Assembly (NCBI GenBank): GCA_011634665.1
Contig: WAEK01000059.1
Span: 1-17,752, forward strand
DNA from: Mortierella sp. BCC40632
Lineage: Eukaryota > Mortierellomycota > Mortierellomycetes > Mortierellales > Mortierellaceae
Direction: 5' to 3'
Length of the DNA stretch: 17,752 bases
The notes under the pieces were generated by a model. That model was not told the origin of the DNA and made no database searches. It saw nothing but the letters and a program-made list of their open reading frames with translations. Both the position numbers and the translations under genes were made by a program. Below are positions 16,069-17,752 of the stretch, piece by piece (positions within the stretch are counted from its first letter, which is position 1; the number at the start of each line of letters is the position of its first letter).

Positions 16069-17752
16069 ATGAAAATAGAGAGTCTCAAGCGTTTCGTATT
16101 TTTGGGGACAGACGAAATCAAAAACCATGGATGTTGATATCATCGATGGACAGAAAGGTTATTTATTGAGGAGGGATATCACGCAGGTCTTTCAGGAGTT
16201 CAGTACATCAAAAGCTGCGGTTTCCTCGTTAAAAAAGCTCAAACTCGAGTCGGGTCAGGTAATAGATATCGCATGCAAAGTGTCATCAATCCATGAATGG
16301 AACAGGACAAGAGGTAACCAGGCTGATCGGTATAAACTTATTCTTTACCAGAATCGAGGCCTCATTGCATCGAGTATCACCCCAGGAGCTGGATGTTGTT
16401 TGCCCTCTGCCGCCAATCAAGCCAACATCGACGTTCTGGCTTTGTTTCAAGAGCACCAACCGATCTTTTGTCGTCATGGCCCACAGTGAGCTCTTTCACA
16501 ACTCTTTACTGACCTCCTCCACAATACCAGCTGAGCCTGTATCCGAGCCTGTCTCCTGCCACAAGGTTGTTCTCATCTACTGAGCCACGAAAAGAACCTT
16601 GACCAGAGGAAGCTACAATTCAGACCCAGGATCAGCTCCTTTCTGCAGCTGTCACCATCGAAAAAGGCTCGCAATTCTGGAGAACCATTGACCCATGAAG
16701 CACTCTCGTCACTGGTCTCCTCCAAAGTTGGCTCTGGAATGGGAACCCACCTCTGGTTATCAAAAGACATCTATTGATATGTTACAAAGACTTCACGATC
16801 AAGGTGCCTCAACTCAACAGAGTGTTCAGGAGATGTTCAAAGATGCTGAAGCAAAGATGAATGACCGATTGATTTTGATCCAGAGTAAAACCGAGGCCAT
16901 CCTGACACAAACAGTTGGAACTGGCCGAGTATCCAATTTACTCGGCTGTTTTTATTGTGTTACCTGATCCTGGAAGAGTCAACACAGTTCAATCCTGCCA
17001 GCTGGTTCCAGAACTTTTCCGGCTTTACTTTCATTTGTGAAAGTGCGGCAAGCATACCGAGTCTGAAACAGCAAGATGTCGACACCCACACCACCCTCAT
17101 CTATCCAAACACGATGGATACGTTCTCCGTGAACCAACCAGATTTTTCACGAAATATGGGCCTTTTCTCTTGTTATTTGATGCTGGAGATGATCAAGTTT
17201 ACTACAAGTGTTGCTGGCCATGCTGTGCCAGCTCTGGATAGTCTTGGGGATCGCCGATCTGGCTGACAATATCCAACAATCTGTCGAGACGATTACGGCG
17301 GGGATCAACTACTCGCTCGAGTGTATCAATACTCAAGTCACCAAACTTCAAGCATTATCTTCCAGAGCAGCTCATCGGCAATCGATCAGACAGAAATGAC
17401 ACACCAAACCCCTGATCAACTATCTGAGAGATGCCAAGGGTCTGGAGGGGAGTCGAGCTACGGCAGCTTGGATCATTCTTGAAGACCTCGGAGGAGGAGA
17501 ACCTCCCGGGGAATCTCTATCGAATGACGACGTCTGAGGGTCATGTTAAATGGATCTGCCGCGACCACTATCAATCAGGGCTATCAAGAGATGTACTCCA
17601 AGAATCTCCCGCAATGTGGTCGAGTTGGCTCGTGGAGAATATGATGAGCAGCTCGGAAAAAATCAAGATAGATCTAAAGTCTAGGGATATCTCTGAGGAG
17701 TTTTACAAGGCCCTCAGCAATGCCACAGGAGTCTTCGAACTTGATGTGACAT
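16069..17752 (+). pseudogene. 5' part of a third LRR protein gene, many indels, runs off the window end
   Basis: Aligns over its whole length with 7576-9230 of the intact LRR gene. The likely start is ATG 16069-16071, but the first codons already differ by indels. The N-terminal module is recognisable (V-D-I-I-D-G-Q-K), with the intron at 16259-16351, then the Ser/Thr linker, the region around SGYQKTSIDMLQRLHDQGAS (open, about 16750-16850), the FNPASWF block and the KYGPF block, each in different frames. Many differences from the intact gene are single extra bases copying a neighbour (for example near 16905, 16950, 17080, 17430, 17580, 17610), and substitutions are fewer. The last residues, E-L-D-V-T, continue in phase into F-K-W-E-C at base 1, so in a circular molecule this gene includes 1-845. 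Either a decaying copy or a poorly polished stretch. Confidence 0.8.
16259..16351 (+). other. Intron of the third LRR gene (93 bp)
   Basis: Donor GTAATAG after GGTCAG, acceptor TTCTTTACCAG, and CTGAT where the paralogue has CTAAT. Position matches 7758-7851. Confidence 0.75.

Larger units (their letters stand above)
9231..17752 (+). repeat. Tandem module, unit 2
   Basis: Second copy of the module, starting at the exact equivalent of window base 1 and ending at the exact equivalent of base 9230. It lacks the unit-1 segment of about 940-1880 and has two extra LRR repeats. Divergence is patchy: some stretches over 100 bp are identical (the asnB core near 14205-14315), others differ by roughly one base in six (about 14020-14200). 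The distal 1.7 kb differs mainly by single-base indels. Confidence 0.93.

Noticed and set aside
16293..16583. Open frame running through the intron acceptor of the third LRR gene
   Set aside because: It crosses the conserved intron 16259-16351 and loses the conserved module; an artefact of reading unspliced, indel-rich DNA.

Overview
The window looks like nuclear DNA of an early-diverging filamentous fungus, most likely Mortierellomycotina (Mortierella sensu lato). The main evidence is one large protein with a short GT-AG intron, an N-terminal module I associate with Mortierellaceae proteins, and a C-terminal array of 28-residue ribonuclease-inhibitor-type leucine-rich repeats (LRRs). Poly(A) signals and pyrimidine-rich leaders fit a eukaryote. 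The taxonomic call rests on family recognition from memory, not on a search.

The window is two diverged copies of one module in head-to-tail tandem. Unit 1 is 1-9230 and unit 2 is 9231-17752. In order each holds: the C-terminal part of an LRR gene (+), a conserved T-tract flank, an O-methyltransferase-like gene (-), a divergent intergenic region with a G-rich minisatellite, a bacterial-type asparagine synthetase asnB (+), a 3' flank with AATAAA, and the promoter, intron and N-terminal part of the next LRR gene (+). The last base of the window (17752) corresponds to 9230 and the first base to 9231, so the two ends join in phase inside the LRR gene. The window is therefore probably a closed circular contig, meaning either a real circular molecule or an artificially circularised tandem array. 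If circular, the broken LRR gene at 16069-17752 continues into 1-845.

Coding status: only the central LRR gene (exons 7576-7757 and 7852-10183, 837 aa) reads through cleanly, and it has lost its last LRR and tail to a +1 shift. Both asnB copies are frameshifted, in complementary halves: the glutaminase half is intact in copy 2 and the synthetase half in copy 1. Both methyltransferase copies share an in-frame stop and a +1 shift, so that gene was broken before the duplication, or the lesions were spread by conversion. Most other differences in the last LRR copy are single-base insertions next to identical bases, which could be unpolished long-read error as easily as decay.

Functional reading: a possible amidotransferase/synthetase plus SAM-dependent methyltransferase pair shares a divergent promoter region and is interleaved with LRR receptor-like genes whose repeat number and exposed residues vary between copies. 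The asnB type points to acquisition from bacteria. No mobile element, tRNA, rRNA or CRISPR was seen.
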